Below are positions 63,667 through 64,000 of a DNA stretch of 64,000 nucleotides, in pieces; position 1 is the stretch's first letter, and every line of letters starts with the position of its first letter. Where the stretch lies: contig NZ_CP048409.1 of assembly GCF_010448835.1 (NCBI RefSeq), positions 4,815,501 to 4,879,500 of the forward strand, written 5' to 3'. Source of the stretch: Draconibacterium halophilum (GTDB lineage Bacteria > Bacteroidota > Bacteroidia > Bacteroidales > Prolixibacteraceae). The notes beneath the pieces are model-generated. The model saw nothing but the letters and a program-made list of their open reading frames with translations. It had not been told where the DNA came from and did not search any database. Position numbers and translations under genes: made by a program.

Positions 63667-63674
63667 CAAATATA
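63667..63674 (-). promoter_or_regulatory. Bacteroidota -7 box of the tyrA leader
   Basis: Minus-strand TATATTTG fits TAnnTTTG exactly, 18 bases before the leader ATG. This places the transcript start near 63660, so promoter, leader and attenuator form one compact unit. The -33 box is weak. Confidence 0.55.
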
Positions 63675-63742
63675 GAGATATATTTTAAAATTGGAACTTT
63701 TATCCTGCTTTTGCTCCGAATTTTAAACTGATCTGCAAAGAA

Positions 63743-64000
63743 TTATTTTTTAATTAACTTTTTAGTGACCACAGTTTGGCCATTTTGGCTCACTTTTATA
63801 AGAAACATGCCACTTCCATATCCTGAAAGATTTATTTCCTCGGAATAGGTGCCAATAATACCTTGCTTTTGTGTTGCGTATATTTTTTGCCCAACAGCAT
63901 TATACATTTCAACTTGTATATGTGATTCGTTCTGAACAGCTGAAATCGTTACCGTAATGTTATCCGTAAACGGATTTGGATAAACATTAACTTCTCCCGG
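63743..64000 (-). CDS. T9SS type A sorting-domain protein, C-terminal end (partial)
   Basis: The last 85 residues of a protein that continues beyond the window. They match a type IX secretion C-terminal sorting domain: VNVYPNPFTDNITVTIS, VEMYNAVGQKIYATQ, INLSGYGSGMFLIKVSQNG and the basic tail VTKKLIKK. Such domains direct cargo through the T9SS for surface attachment or release. The cargo domain itself is not visible. Confidence 0.9.
   Translation of the reverse strand, partial: PGEVNVYPNPFTDNITVTISAVQNESHIQVEMYNAVGQKIYATQKQGIIGTYSEEINLSGYGSGMFLIKVSQNGQTVVTKKLIKK

Overview
The window looks like a chromosomal segment of a marine or anaerobic Bacteroidota, most likely order Marinilabiliales and probably near Prolixibacteraceae (the family is inference). 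Supporting signs are TAnnTTTG -7 promoter boxes with few Shine-Dalgarno sequences, Bacteroidota-specific families (DUF4270, DUF4271, DUF4296, DUF4252), a type IX secretion sorting domain, a DAHP synthase/chorismate mutase fusion, and many predicted lipoproteins. I see no rRNA, tRNA, phage, intact insertion sequence or CRISPR array.

Layout. 1-2240: end of a LytS-like kinase with its LytTR regulator, a receiver-only regulator beside a kinase remnant, and a frameshifted DJ-1/PfpI gene. 2387-6175: a small sugar-use locus (cytoplasmic GH43, GPH symporter, GH43-like lipoprotein). 6361-10139: DUF4270 lipoprotein, half-length glycogen synthase-like protein, panC-panD. 10140-11023: a hairpin-rich stretch without a convincing gene. 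11046-19846: rfaE2, radA, DUF4296, amidohydrolase, dusB, YkvA, TauE-like exporter, methyltransferase, outer-membrane barrel, FKBP. 19849-31017: MarC, then a long minus-strand block nadB-nadC-coaX-OMP-TPR-lptC-CorC/HlyC-ppiD joining NAD and CoA synthesis to envelope biogenesis. 31741-37413: RND efflux operon. 37468-43251: Ldh2/MazG/SDR group, two-component system and a divergent acidic exported protein. 43637-49179: methionine salvage (mtnA-mtnP), a HAD phosphatase and three tandem cyclophilins, one fused to a degenerate trypsin-like domain. 49233-54779: lipoprotein, acetyltransferase, ACP-like protein, mscS, ECF sigma operon with DUF4252, mntP. 54886-61436: queD, polA, a broken dus gene, DUF4271, hemD, rnpA. 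61435-64000: tyrA and DAHP synthase/chorismate mutase behind an apparent attenuator, then the end of a T9SS cargo gene.

Two observations stand out. First, upstream of tyrA lies what reads as a complete transcription attenuator: a -7 box, a 24-codon leader peptide with eight consecutive Tyr/Phe codons, and a hairpin with a U-tract just before the gene. Second, five genes (DJ-1, the OMP, the protease-cyclophilin fusion, dus, tyrA) are each broken by exactly one missing base, in every case placed at a short homopolymer. That pattern suggests shared consensus errors more than five separate gene losses, although real slippage or phase variation at the G7 tract is not excluded.
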